Assembly (NCBI RefSeq): GCF_016907735.1
Contig: NZ_JAFBCP010000001.1
Location: forward strand, 496,001 to 560,000
DNA: 64,000 nt
Direction: 5' to 3'
DNA from: Brevibacterium paucivorans
GTDB lineage: Bacteria; Actinomycetota; Actinomycetes; Actinomycetales; Brevibacteriaceae
The translations under genes and the position numbers were made by a program. Positions 54,698-64,000 of the stretch are shown one piece after another. How positions within the stretch are numbered: the stretch's first letter is position 1; each line of letters opens with the position of its first letter. The notes beneath the pieces were generated by a model. That model was not told where the DNA came from and made no database searches. It was given only the letters and a program-made list of their open reading frames with translations.

Positions 54698-55879
54698 CTA
54701 CCAAACAGGGGTCAGGTCCAACCATGGGAGTTCGTTTCGGTCGTGTGGGGTGGGTTGATGGGCCGAGGTGGTTCCCGGTTTGTCTGCTGAGTCGACGATG
54801 GCGTCTTGGCCGGGTTTGGGCGACTGCTGGGCGCGACGGTGCATGCGTACCCATTCTGCGAGCTCGTCTTTTGCCGACGCCACTTTCTTGCCAGGCCGAG
54901 CCTCAAGGGCAGCCACGGGGTCGATACGCCCGTACCCAACGATCGGATCGACGGGTTTCTTCTGGTCGTGGTCCTTGACAGGTTTCGCAGTAGACGTCAT
55001 GACTTCCACCACCTGATCGGCCGAATAGTCGGGATGTTTGGAACGAATGAGAGCAGCCACACCGGACACAAAGGGGGCAGCGAACGAACAACCTTCCGCC
55101 TCGGCGTACCCACCCTCATAGTACGGAACCGGAATTTTCTGGGCCGGCCCCATGAGATCCACGGCAATACCTGGAGCGGTTGATTCCGAATCAAGCGAGC
55201 CGTCTTTTTTCAGGCCCCCAACACCTACAACTCCGGGAACCGTGGCCGGCGACCATGCACGGGTCGCACCCTGGGAGGCGTTACCCACGCACGCAATGAT
55301 CACGGCGTCCTTCTTGTATGCGTAAGCGAACGCTTCATCCCACTGTTCTGGCCACGCGGGATCTGCCCACCCTAAGGACATGTTGATGACTTTGGCACCG
55401 TTGTCCACCGACCATTTGATCGCGTCAGCCGCCTGCTCGCGCGAAGAAGGCGCATCCGACGGCCCGCCTGAACCCAGCCACATGGATGCCGACAGAAGTT
55501 CAGCGTCTGGTGCTACACCTCGCGGCCCCAGATTGGAACCGTTACCTGCGATCACACCCGCAACGGCGGTACCGTGACGCACGGTGTCTTTGGGCCCCAC
55601 GGGCGTTTGACCGTCGGTATTTGACCCGGAGAAGTCTTTTGCGCCCACAACTTTGCCCGTGAGGTTTTCGTGATCGCCTTTCACCCCGGAGTCAATGATG
55701 GAGACTTTGACGCCTTTCCCAGTGGTACTTTCCCAGGCTTTGTCGATTCCGTACGACTCAATGAACCACTGACCTGGCGACGCCTTCGGGGCAGCCTGTG
55801 CCGGCGCACCGGGGCTCAACAGCGAACCACCCAGGGCCAGAATTGCGACAGAACACAGGATCTGGCGGAGTTTAGGCAC
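54698..55879 (-). CDS. Secreted subtilisin-like (S8) serine protease, C-terminus replaced by IS
   Basis: A 393-residue protease with a signal peptide (cut near AQA, residue 29) and an intact triad: Asp63 (IIDSG), His102 (RHGTAVAG), Ser265 (GCSFAAP), oxyanion Asn200. It resembles mycosins, but no type VII secretion genes are nearby. The last seven codons (LDLTPVW) and stop lie in the IS; the original continued into the anchor at 53286-53391, giving 420 residues. GTG 55879 has GAGG at four bases and overlaps the ppx stop by eight bases. It should now be released rather than membrane-held. Confidence 0.9.
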   Translation of the reverse strand: MPKLRQILCSVAILALGGSLLSPGAPAQAAPKASPGQWFIESYGIDKAWESTTGKGVKVSIIDSGVKGDHENLTGKVVGAKDFSGSNTDGQTPVGPKDTVRHGTAVAGVIAGNGSNLGPRGVAPDAELLSASMWLGSGGPSDAPSSREQAADAIKWSVDNGAKVINMSLGWADPAWPEQWDEAFAYAYKKDAVIIACVGNASQGATRAWSPATVPGVVGVGGLKKDGSLDSESTAPGIAVDLMGPAQKIPVPYYEGGYAEAEGCSFAAPFVSGVAALIRSKHPDYSADQVVEVMTSTAKPVKDHDQKKPVDPIVGYGRIDPVAALEARPGKKVASAKDELAEWVRMHRRAQQSPKPGQDAIVDSADKPGTTSAHQPTPHDRNELPWLDLTPVW

Positions 55880-56807
55880 GTGACCTCGCCACGCCGAGCG
55901 CAATTCCGTCCAAAATGTCGGTTTCACTGGTGCGAATCGTGAGTCCCGGCGCATCGGCGACAATGCGCGTAATGAGGCGAGAGAACACGGTCGCGCCGGC
56001 ACCAATGACATCAACGCGCCCGGGATGCATGTACGGTAGCGCAGCCCGTTCCTCACGTGTCATGGTGGCGAGCTTCTGACAGGTACCCAGGGCACGGTCC
56101 ACCTCAAGTTGCGCGCCGTGAATGGCGTGCGGGTCATACGCTGGCAGATCCAAATATGCCGCCGTGACCGTGGTGATAGTCCCGGCTACTCCCACCAGAG
56201 TGCGTGCCTGCGAGGTCTCGACTGTTTGGCGTGCGCGGTCATACCACTCGTCAATGTCGGCCACCGCCGCCGCGATTTCCTGCTCGGTAGGCGGGTTTGA
56301 GTGCATGTGGCGTTCCGTCATGCGCACGCACCCGATGTCCATCGAAAACGCACTGTCAACGACGTCCGTGCCCAGCACTAACTCGGTTGAGCCGCCACCC
56401 AGGTCCATGACGAGTGCCGGGTAGTCCACGCTGGCACCCAGCCCGGCGGTTGCTCCGATGAAAGACAGTTCGGCTTCTTCTTCACCAGTGATGACTTCCG
56501 CGTCGATGCTCAAGCGTTCGCGTACGCCGGCAAAGAACGTTTCGCGGTTGGCGGCATCGCGGGTGGCCGAGGTGGCAACGAAGCGGACGTGTTCCGCACC
56601 GTGGCCTGTGATGAGTTCAGCGTATTCGTCGATTGCTGCGAAGGTTCGTTCGAGTGCCTCTGGGGCAAAAGCGCCCGTTGCGTCGACGCCTTGCCCTAGT
56701 CGCACAACGCGCATTTCGCGCACCACATCGGTTAGCGCGGTGCCATCTGTGTCGGCGATGAGGAGGCGGATTGAGTTGGTTCCGCAGTCGATCGCAGCAA
56801 CTCGCAT
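55872..56807 (-). CDS. ppx: Exopolyphosphatase / GppA-family phosphatase
   Basis: A 311-residue Ppx/GppA protein of the sugar-kinase/actin fold. AAIDCGTNSIRLL (4-16), TSATRDAANRETFF, ITGEEEAELSF and VMDLGGGSTELVLG are canonical. It hydrolyses polyphosphate or pppGpp; the short actinobacterial form without the HD domain is seen. Its ATG overlaps the DUF501 stop (TAATG). Confidence 0.94.
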   Translation of the reverse strand: MRVAAIDCGTNSIRLLIADTDGTALTDVVREMRVVRLGQGVDATGAFAPEALERTFAAIDEYAELITGHGAEHVRFVATSATRDAANRETFFAGVRERLSIDAEVITGEEEAELSFIGATAGLGASVDYPALVMDLGGGSTELVLGTDVVDSAFSMDIGCVRMTERHMHSNPPTEQEIAAAVADIDEWYDRARQTVETSQARTLVGVAGTITTVTAAYLDLPAYDPHAIHGAQLEVDRALGTCQKLATMTREERAALPYMHPGRVDVIGAGATVFSRLITRIVADAPGLTIRTSETDILDGIALGVARSRA

Positions 56808-57307
56808 TATTTTTGCACCCCCGGAACGTTGTTCATTCGTTCAATTGCACGGTCACCAATAGGGTTGACACCCGGCCCGGCAGCGAGCGCGTGACCAACT
56901 AGAGCGTGCAGACATTTCACCCGGTTGGGCATCCCGCCGGCGGAAAAGTCGGCGATTTCTTCGACGAACTCGATACCGGCTTCGTCTCCCAGTGTTTTGC
57001 GGTCGCTCAAGTACGCGCGGTGAGCCTCCACGTACTGGGCAGCCAGCTCCTCGTCCTCTGCAAGCTCTTGAGTCCACTCCGACATGATCCCGGAGGCCTC
57101 GAGGCGTGAACATTCCGCAACATAAGCGGGGTGGGTCAAATAGTAGGTTGTGGGGAACGGCGAGCCGTCTTCAAGACGAGGTGCTGTTGCAATAACGAGT
57201 GGTTCCCCGGTGACTGATCGAGCAGCGATACCAAGTACTCCCCTGGGGATACGGCCCAACTGTTGGCGCACAATTTCTAAATCTGCCTTACTGGCCAGGC
57301 CAACCAT
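56807..57307 (-). CDS. DUF501 domain protein
   Basis: A 166-residue protein with QLGRIPRGVLGIAARSVTGEP, TTYYLTHP and GGMPNRVKCLHALVGHALAAGPGVNPIGD, diagnostic of DUF501, an actinobacterial family always near eno, ftsB and ppx. Function unknown. The start is two bases after the ftsB-like stop. Confidence 0.9.
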   Translation of the reverse strand: MVGLASKADLEIVRQQLGRIPRGVLGIAARSVTGEPLVIATAPRLEDGSPFPTTYYLTHPAYVAECSRLEASGIMSEWTQELAEDEELAAQYVEAHRAYLSDRKTLGDEAGIEFVEEIADFSAGGMPNRVKCLHALVGHALAAGPGVNPIGDRAIERMNNVPGVQK

Positions 57308-57309
57308 TG

Positions 57310-57774
57310 TTATTCCTCCGTTGCTAGCCCCACGGTCTTGAGAGAGTCCGAAAGTTCAACATACCAGGGACGTTGCCGTTCACCTTTATTTGCCTGGTTC
57401 GTTGAAGCGTGCTCATTCTTGTCAGATTCTACGATAAAGATCTTTTCGCCCGGTTTGGCGTAATGGTATTCGTCCCGCGCACGCCGTTCCATGTACTTGG
57501 GGTCTTTAAGATCCCGTTGTTTCTTCTCAAGGTCTTTGATCTCTTGTTCGGTCGCTTCGTTATCGCGTTCCAAAGCACTGATCTGTTGTGCTTGCCGGAT
57601 ACCTGTGCTCACAGTGGGCACGAACATGAGCCCGACCAGAAGAAAAACTGCCACGAGGGTCGCTTTGCGCCCAAAGCTCAAACGCTTGCGACGCGTTGGG
57701 CGACCAGAGGTTGATGTGCGACCGGAAGTTTCTGAGGACGAGGTCGCACGGCGACTCTGCGGTTTCTTGCTCAT
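57310..57774 (-). CDS. Septum formation initiator family protein (FtsB/DivIC-like)
   Basis: A 154-residue bitopic membrane protein: basic Ser/Arg-rich cytoplasmic tail (1-37), one membrane segment (~38-57), and an outer coiled coil (ISALERDNEATEQEIKDLEKKQRDL) followed by PKYMERRARDEYHYAKPGEKIF. This is the FtsB/DivIC pattern of divisome assembly. It is first of the ftsB-DUF501-ppx-protease unit. Confidence 0.92.
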   Translation of the reverse strand: MSKKPQSRRATSSSETSGRTSTSGRPTRRKRLSFGRKATLVAVFLLVGLMFVPTVSTGIRQAQQISALERDNEATEQEIKDLEKKQRDLKDPKYMERRARDEYHYAKPGEKIFIVESDKNEHASTNQANKGERQRPWYVELSDSLKTVGLATEE

Positions 57775-57803
57775 GGGACCTCGTCATTCGCGCGTAGGGG
57801 AAG

Positions 57804-57840
57804 GGAAAAGCACGACACTTGTAGTGTGCCGTGCTTTTCC
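57804..57840. terminator. Terminator after eno
   Basis: GGAAAAGCACG / CGTGCTTTTCC stem (57804-57814 with 57830-57840) with a smaller inner CAC/GTG pair. It is 48 bases after the eno stop and A/T-rich at both sides. Confidence 0.8.
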
Positions 57841-57888
57841 TCAAACGCGAAGGCTATTCGCGGGTGTGTTGATTATCCGCGGAGCTGT

Positions 57889-59199
<1,311 letters not shown>

Positions 59200-59211
59200 T
59201 CAGTCGTAACT

Positions 59212-59961
59212 CTAATCTACAAGCAGTTTCTGGCGGAGCAGATCCGGCGTTTTTGTGTTCATTCCACCCGATAAAAGGAACTGCTCCACTCCCCCGAATT
59301 CGTCGTCTACTCGCCGCAGCATGTTGTCCATGTAGACGCGTGGAGCTTGGGTTGCGGTCTCTGACAGGTTGGCCACAATGCCCGCGTTTGCGAAGTTTGC
59401 ACTGATGGCAGCCAAAAATTCTTCGCCCAAGAATTGCTCTGTGGCGTTGTAGTCGGTCACCACATCGTCGCGCGCGACCCCTACGAGTTCGTGGATGAAC
59501 GCCGTGACCACCCCGGTGCGGTCTTTTCCAGCCGAACAGTGGTACACCAATGGCCCTTGGGCATTGGCAACCAGGTCAATCACGTGCGCGACGTTGAGGG
59601 CAAAATGATCGAGCAGAACACCGTACAAGGTCTCCAAGTCACGCTTCTCAAGCACAATCCGGTCTGGTCGTTCACGGTCAGCGGGGTAGAGCCGGTTGCC
59701 AAACAGTGGCGCGTGAACGTGGTTGACCTGCAAATCTCCCAGCGCATTGGGCGCGTTAGTGCGTTCCCGCTCTTCACGCAGGTCGATCACCGTGACAATC
59801 CCCATCTCCTGCAGACGTGCCCGCGCGTCGTCAGTCAAAGAAGACAGCCCGTCTGAGCGAAACACCTTGCCCTGCGCCACGCGACCAGCGGGCGTGTCCC
59901 AGCCCCCAATGTCGCGGAAGTTAAATGTCCCGCCGATCTCAATGCGTGTCGGTTGATGCAC
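59212..59961 (-). CDS. Tyrosine-protein phosphatase (PtpB/Y_phosphatase3 type)
   Basis: A 249-residue phosphatase with the P-loop HCSAGKDRTG and FNFRDIGGW near the start, as in mycobacterial PtpB-like triple-specificity phosphatases. I chose GTG 59961, which has GAGG five bases upstream and gives the standard beginning, rather than the codon at 60048. It overlaps the end of mazG by 23 bases, indicating an mfd-mazG-ptp operon. No signal peptide. Confidence 0.88.
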   Translation of the reverse strand: MHQPTRIEIGGTFNFRDIGGWDTPAGRVAQGKVFRSDGLSSLTDDARARLQEMGIVTVIDLREERERTNAPNALGDLQVNHVHAPLFGNRLYPADRERPDRIVLEKRDLETLYGVLLDHFALNVAHVIDLVANAQGPLVYHCSAGKDRTGVVTAFIHELVGVARDDVVTDYNATEQFLGEEFLAAISANFANAGIVANLSETATQAPRVYMDNMLRRVDDEFGGVEQFLLSGGMNTKTPDLLRQKLLVD

Positions 59962-60742
59962 GACTACCTCTTTCGTCGATAAGTGCGTCGGTGGCGCGAC
60001 GCAAAGCTCCTTCGGCGTCAATCCCGTGCGCGTGCGCTTTCTGGACAACTGCTAACAGTTCCTGGCCTATGGCGGTTTCTGTGACATCTTCGTCCGCAGG
60101 CTCCGGTGTACCGGGAACGTCCTCGCTACGCCCTGCGCTCAGGTCCACCCGGTCTAAGCGGCCCAGTACCGCTTGCGTCCGGGCGAGCGCCGGCATGCTG
60201 GCTGGGATCGACGCGCATGCGTCACGGGCCAAGTTATCACCCTCGTGCGCATCTTCAGTGACATCGTCTTCAGTGGCGTCGTTGCGGGCGTCCCGTTTTT
60301 CGTCTGCTTTGATGCGTTCATAGGCCCGTTCGACATCCTCGATGCTGGTAGGGCCGGTGGTCTCAAAAACGTGCGGGTGACGCCGGACCACTTTCGCGCG
60401 CAACCTGTCCCCCACCTCGGTGATGGCGCGGGGGCTCACGTAGTTTCCGGTGGGTGGGCACGCCGAGGTGGGTGTCGCGTTGGGCTGGTCGAGCAGTGCC
60501 GCGTGGAAAAGGACCTGATATGCCACATCGCCCAGTTCCCCGACTAGTTCCGAGCGGGTCGCGGAGCCGGGGTTTGTGGTGTACTCCTCGATCGCGTCGA
60601 GCAGTTCGTACGTCTCTTCTAACAGGTACGGGGCCAGGCTGGCATGCGTGTGCGCGGCCGCCCAGGGGCAGCGAGCACGCAAGTAGGCAACGACCTCGGC
60701 CGTTGACAGGGTTTCAGGGTCGACCGGCTCCCACTGCGTCAC
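59939..60742 (-). CDS. mazG: Nucleoside triphosphate pyrophosphohydrolase MazG
   Basis: A 267-residue house-cleaning pyrophosphatase. CPWAAAHTHASLAPYLLEETYELLDAIE and ELVGELGDVAYQVLFHA are the MazG metal-binding helices. Typical members have CPWDxxQTH; here CPWAAAHTH replaces the Asp and Gln. The C-terminal part is divergent and acidic. The GTG start overlaps the mfd stop (GTGA). Confidence 0.9.
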   Translation of the reverse strand: MTQWEPVDPETLSTAEVVAYLRARCPWAAAHTHASLAPYLLEETYELLDAIEEYTTNPGSATRSELVGELGDVAYQVLFHAALLDQPNATPTSACPPTGNYVSPRAITEVGDRLRAKVVRRHPHVFETTGPTSIEDVERAYERIKADEKRDARNDATEDDVTEDAHEGDNLARDACASIPASMPALARTQAVLGRLDRVDLSAGRSEDVPGTPEPADEDVTETAIGQELLAVVQKAHAHGIDAEGALRRATDALIDERGSRASTDTH

Positions 60743-63700
60743 GACTCCCCCTTTTCGCCGCCGCCACTGTCTGGCTTATCGTCGCCTGCCGTTTCACTGT
60801 CCGCCTTTTCGACCGGCAGGATCGCGTTGAGGAACTTCATGCACCACTCCAGCAGGGCCACGTCCGTGACGTCGCTGGCGGCGAATCCCTGTCCCGAGGT
60901 GGGTTTGGGTACCAGCACGGAACGCACCGCGGGTTTGATGAGGGACCGCGGGTAGAGGCGTTTGAGTCGTACGACTTGCGAATCGGCGAGTTCCACGGGT
61001 CCGAATCGGATGTTGTTTCCTTGCGCAACGATGTCGCTGATTCCGGAGGCGCGTGCGCGGATACGCAGGCGGGCGACATCGGCCAGCACCGCGACTTCTG
61101 GCGGGTACGGCCCGTAGCGGTCGGTGAGTTCGGCGAGGACTTCTTGCACAGCAGTCTCATCGGTTGCCGTTGCCAGTTTGCGGTACGCCTCCAAGCGCAA
61201 CCGTTCCTGCTCGACGTAAGTGGTTGGCAGGTGCGCGTCGATGGGGAGCTCGATCCGCATTTCCGGGAGCTCTTCTTCTGCTTCACCCTTAAAGTTAGCG
61301 ACCGCTTCACCCACCATGCGCACATACAGGTCGAAGCCCACGCCTTCGACGTGCCCGGACTGTTGGCCGCCCAGCAGGTTCCCGGCACCTCGGATTTCGA
61401 GGTCTTTCATCGCCACCTGCATACCCGCGCCCAGTTCGGTGTGGGCGGCAACGGTTTCGAGGCGGTCGTGAGCGGTTTCGGTCAGTTCGATGTCGGACGG
61501 GTAGAGGAAGTACGCATATGCGCGCTCCCGGCCACGGCCCACGCGGCCCCTGAGCTGGTGGAGTTGGGACAAGCCCATGCGGTCGGCCCGGTCCACGATC
61601 AGCGTGTTGGCGTTCGCAATGTCGATTCCGGTCTCCACGATCGTGGTGCAGACCAACACGTCGTACTGCTTTTCCCAGAAGTCGACAATCACTTTTTCCA
61701 ACTGCTGTTCGCCCATTTTTCCGTGCGCAACAGCGATGCGAGCTTCCGGAACAAGTTCGGCTATCCGGGTGGCTACCGCATCAATATCTTGGACACGGTT
61801 GTGGATGAAGAACACTTGACCTTCGCGCAAAAGTTCACGGCGAATCGCTGCAGTGACCTGCTTTTCCTCATATTTGCCCACGTAGGTGAGCACGGGGTGG
61901 CGCTCCTCCGGCGGAGTGGCCAGTGTAGACATTTCACGGATTCCCGTCACAGCCATTTCCAGCGTGCGTGGAATCGGAGTCGCACTCATCGCAAGCACGT
62001 CCACATTTGTGCGCATCGCTTTGAGTGTCTCTTTGTGCTCCACCCCAAAGCGCTGCTCTTCGTCAATGATGACAAGGCCCAGGTTTTTAAAACGCACTTC
62101 ACCGGACAGCAGACGGTGAGTTCCGATCACCACATCGAGCTTGCCGGAATGAATGTCGTCCTTGGTCTGCTGTGACTCCTTTGGAGTCTGGAAACGTGAA
62201 AGCTTACCCACTGTGACGGGGAATCCCGCGTACCGTTCCCTAAACGTCTCAAAGTGCTGTTGAACCAACAAAGTGGTGGGAACCAGCACCGCCACCTGCT
62301 TGCCGTCCTGAACTGCCTTGAAAGCGGCCCGGACTGCCACCTCGGTCTTTCCATAACCCACATCACCGCAGATCAGACGGTCCATGGGGAGAGGCTTCTC
62401 CATGTCCTCTTTCACCTCGTCGATCGTTGTGAGCTGGTCAGTGGTTTCGACGTACCGGAACGCGTCCTCCAGCTCCCGCTGCCACGGCGTATCCGGTGAG
62501 AACTGGAAGCCTTGCGAAGCCATGCGCGCCGAGTACAGTCGCACCAGCTCGCCCGCGATCTCCTTGACCGCTTTGCGAGCGCGCTGTTTGGTCTTCGCCC
62601 AGTCGGCCCCGCCCATCTTGTTGACGGATGGGCTCTCGCCACCCACATAGCGGGTGACCTGATCGAGCGAGTCGGACGGCACAAACAAACGGTCGCCCGG
62701 GTGGCCACGTTTGGACGGCGCGTATTCGATCACTAAGTATTCGCGGGTCAGCGAGTCCTTACCCTTGCGTGTGGTGCGCTGAACCAGCTCCACGAAGCGC
62801 CCCACTCCGTGCTGTTCGTGAACCACATAGTCGCCTGGCTTCAGGTCAAGCGGGTCCACCTGCCCACGGCGACGCCTGCGCGGAAGGGACTTACGCCCTT
62901 GGCGACTGTTCTGCACGGAACGGCCCAACACCTCGGACTCGGTGAGAACGGCAAGTTTCGCGGTCTCACTCACGAATCCCGCGTACGTGGCGGCCGTGGT
63001 CACGGTGACGGTGGCCGCCGGCGCGGGAGCCTCGATCACCGGTTCAAAGTGCGCTGGGATGTCCGCACTCGAGAACACCTCGACAAGCCGTTCGCCCGAG
63101 CCTTTACCTTCCGTGAGTACGTACACGTTCCACTCGTGCGAAACGTGGTCACGCACGTCGGTGAGCACCGCTTCAACGTCGCCTGCGTAACCGCGCGGTT
63201 CGCGGGCGTCGATCGTGACGTGGTTGTCCGTGACCTCCACCAGCTCTTCATCGCGGGCGAACCCGCCCACTTCCCACCATGGAAGGCTGAGTTGGTCTGC
63301 GGCCGTGCGGGTCTCCTCCAAAGTGCGGAAGCTCGCCGGGGACAGGTCAATGGGGGCCTTTCCTCCCGAGGTGGCAGAGGTCCACGCGGCCGCCAAGAAC
63401 TCGTCTGTTGTCGCCACGAGGTCCGCTGCCCGTGTTTCGACCCTTTCGGGGGAAAGCACCACAATGCGGGTGGTGCTGGGAAGGCGGGCGAGCAGTGGTT
63501 CCATGCCGTCGGCCAGCACGGGGGCCAGCGACTCCATCCCGTCCACGGCAACACCGTCAGCGATTTTGGTGAGCATGTCGGCCGCGGCAGGGATCTGCTC
63601 AACCAGGGCCGCGGCCCGTTCGCGCACCTTCGATGACAAGAGAACCTCGCGGCACGGAGGCGCCCACACGTGGGGCACCTCGGCACCTTCTTCAGCCTCG

Positions 63701-64000
63701 ATCGAACGCTGATCGGCAACCGAGAACCGCCGGATCTCTTCTACCTCATCGCCGAAGAACTCGACGCGCAGTGCCGAATCTTCGGTGGGCGGAAAGATGT
63801 CGATAATGCCGCCTCGGACGGCGAACTCTCCCCTTCGCGACACCATGTCGACGCGCGAATACGCCAAATGTGACAAGCGTTCAGCGAGTTCTGTCAGATC
63901 GTGTTCGTCACCCACTTTGATGGTGACGGGTTCCAGGTCACCCAGCCCTTTCACGATCGGCTGTAAGAGCGCGCGAACCGTGGTGACGACGACGGACAGT
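60739..64000 (-). CDS. mfd: Transcription-repair coupling factor Mfd (5' end outside window)
   Basis: About 1087 residues of the helicase that removes stalled RNA polymerase and recruits UvrA. The frame is open to the window edge ([19 protein letters not shown]). Motifs: [81 protein letters not shown]; the RNA-polymerase-binding domain ([16 protein letters not shown]) precedes them. Roughly the first 120-150 residues are missing. mazG follows with overlapping codons. Confidence 0.95.
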   Translation of the reverse strand, partial: LSVVVTTVRALLQPIVKGLGDLEPVTIKVGDEHDLTELAERLSHLAYSRVDMVSRRGEFAVRGGIIDIFPPTEDSALRVEFFGDEVEEIRRFSVADQRSIEAEEGAEVPHVWAPPCREVLLSSKVRERAAALVEQIPAAADMLTKIADGVAVDGMESLAPVLADGMEPLLARLPSTTRIVVLSPERVETRAADLVATTDEFLAAAWTSATSGGKAPIDLSPASFRTLEETRTAADQLSLPWWEVGGFARDEELVEVTDNHVTIDAREPRGYAGDVEAVLTDVRDHVSHEWNVYVLTEGKGSGERLVEVFSSADIPAHFEPVIEAPAPAATVTVTTAATYAGFVSETAKLAVLTESEVLGRSVQNSRQGRKSLPRRRRRGQVDPLDLKPGDYVVHEQHGVGRFVELVQRTTRKGKDSLTREYLVIEYAPSKRGHPGDRLFVPSDSLDQVTRYVGGESPSVNKMGGADWAKTKQRARKAVKEIAGELVRLYSARMASQGFQFSPDTPWQRELEDAFRYVETTDQLTTIDEVKEDMEKPLPMDRLICGDVGYGKTEVAVRAAFKAVQDGKQVAVLVPTTLLVQQHFETFRERYAGFPVTVGKLSRFQTPKESQQTKDDIHSGKLDVVIGTHRLLSGEVRFKNLGLVIIDEEQRFGVEHKETLKAMRTNVDVLAMSATPIPRTLEMAVTGIREMSTLATPPEERHPVLTYVGKYEEKQVTAAIRRELLREGQVFFIHNRVQDIDAVATRIAELVPEARIAVAHGKMGEQQLEKVIVDFWEKQYDVLVCTTIVETGIDIANANTLIVDRADRMGLSQLHQLRGRVGRGRERAYAYFLYPSDIELTETAHDRLETVAAHTELGAGMQVAMKDLEIRGAGNLLGGQQSGHVEGVGFDLYVRMVGEAVANFKGEAEEELPEMRIELPIDAHLPTTYVEQERLRLEAYRKLATATDETAVQEVLAELTDRYGPYPPEVAVLADVARLRIRARASGISDIVAQGNNIRFGPVELADSQVVRLKRLYPRSLIKPAVRSVLVPKPTSGQGFAASDVTDVALLEWCMKFLNAILPVEKADSETAGDDKPDSGGGEKGES

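Larger units (their letters stand above)
53392..54719. mobile_element. IS3-family insertion sequence, 1328 bp
   Basis: Carries orfA and orfB transposase genes on the minus strand. The two ends read inward with 19 of 27 identities, sharing GTAGACACC and GGxCCxGxCCCC. A 3-bp target duplication AAC flanks it (53389-53391 and 54720-54722), typical of IS3. It sits inside the 3' end of the subtilase gene. Both orfs are uninterrupted, so the copy may be active and recent. Confidence 0.93.

Noticed and set aside
54698-55879. Mycosin of a type VII secretion system
   Set aside because: No EccB/C/D/E or WXG100 genes in the surrounding sequence; the neighbours are division and polyphosphate genes.
60454-62175. 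Long plus-strand open frame (573 codons) opposite mfd
   Set aside because: Antisense to a strongly conserved mfd reading frame; composition is His/Arg/Val-rich as expected of a high-GC shadow frame.

Overview
This window comes from a high-GC Gram-positive bacterium (Actinomycetota), most likely order Micrococcales. The evidence is an acyl-CoA carboxylase epsilon subunit next to its beta subunit, the actinobacterial families TIGR03089, DUF5998, DUF501 and TIGR01906, a stand-alone inositol-1-phosphate synthase, an LCP/amidase cell-wall pair, the run mfd-mazG-eno-ftsB-DUF501-ppx, and a mixture of Shine-Dalgarno and apparently leaderless starts. I cannot name the genus. No rRNA, CRISPR array or prophage is visible; one intact-looking insertion sequence is present.

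Layout. 0-3.2 kb: a CofE-like protein, a TIGR03089 protein and a two-subunit 3-oxoacid CoA-transferase (scoAB). 3.2-8.7 kb: manA, a large secreted amidase/NlpC-P60 hydrolase and an LCP glycopolymer ligase. 8.7-12.1 kb: purK-purE-acyl-CoA dehydrogenase and divergent gtrA. 12.1-19.2 kb: a phosphodiesterase/DUF5998 pair, a GNAT-acyl-CoA-synthetase fusion and parC. 19.2-25.1 kb: a hypothetical gene, an adenylate cyclase and birA facing accD-accE, then an MFS exporter. birA, accD and accE form a biotin/acyl-CoA carboxylase group. 25.2-40.7 kb: a DUF885 peptidase, a Bax-inhibitor-type membrane protein, an AbgT transporter, ino1, prfC, hrpA, an AEC carrier, a TIGR01906 membrane protein, ppk2 and a lipoprotein. 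40.7-50.3 kb: a co-oriented glycogen cluster glgP-glgB-glgC-glgA-glgX, with glgB to glgX overlapping in series, whose GlgC and GlgA are of the proteobacterial type. 50.3-51.8 kb: a gene-poor pocket with five related palindromes, a structured RNA candidate, one small acidic protein gene and an odd tRNA. 51.9-64 kb: ndh, an IS3-family element inserted in the 3' end of a subtilisin gene, ppx, DUF501, ftsB, eno, a phosphotyrosine phosphatase, mazG and mfd (cut by the window edge).

Most notable observations: (1) the octamer CCGAGGTG occurs about 41 times on the two strands, far above the roughly 2 expected by chance; (2) a tRNA with a UAA (Leu) anticodon and a leucine-like D-arm lacks the long variable arm of tRNA-Leu; (3) a compact multi-stem RNA lies in the pocket with no associated protein gene; (4) the IS3 insertion, with TSD AAC, removed the C-terminal membrane anchor of the subtilase, and the original reading frame can be rebuilt exactly; (5) five palindromes share CGTTT...TACA half-sites; (6) divergent gene pairs with 46-66 bp between starts carry back-to-back -10 boxes placed six or seven bases before the start codons.
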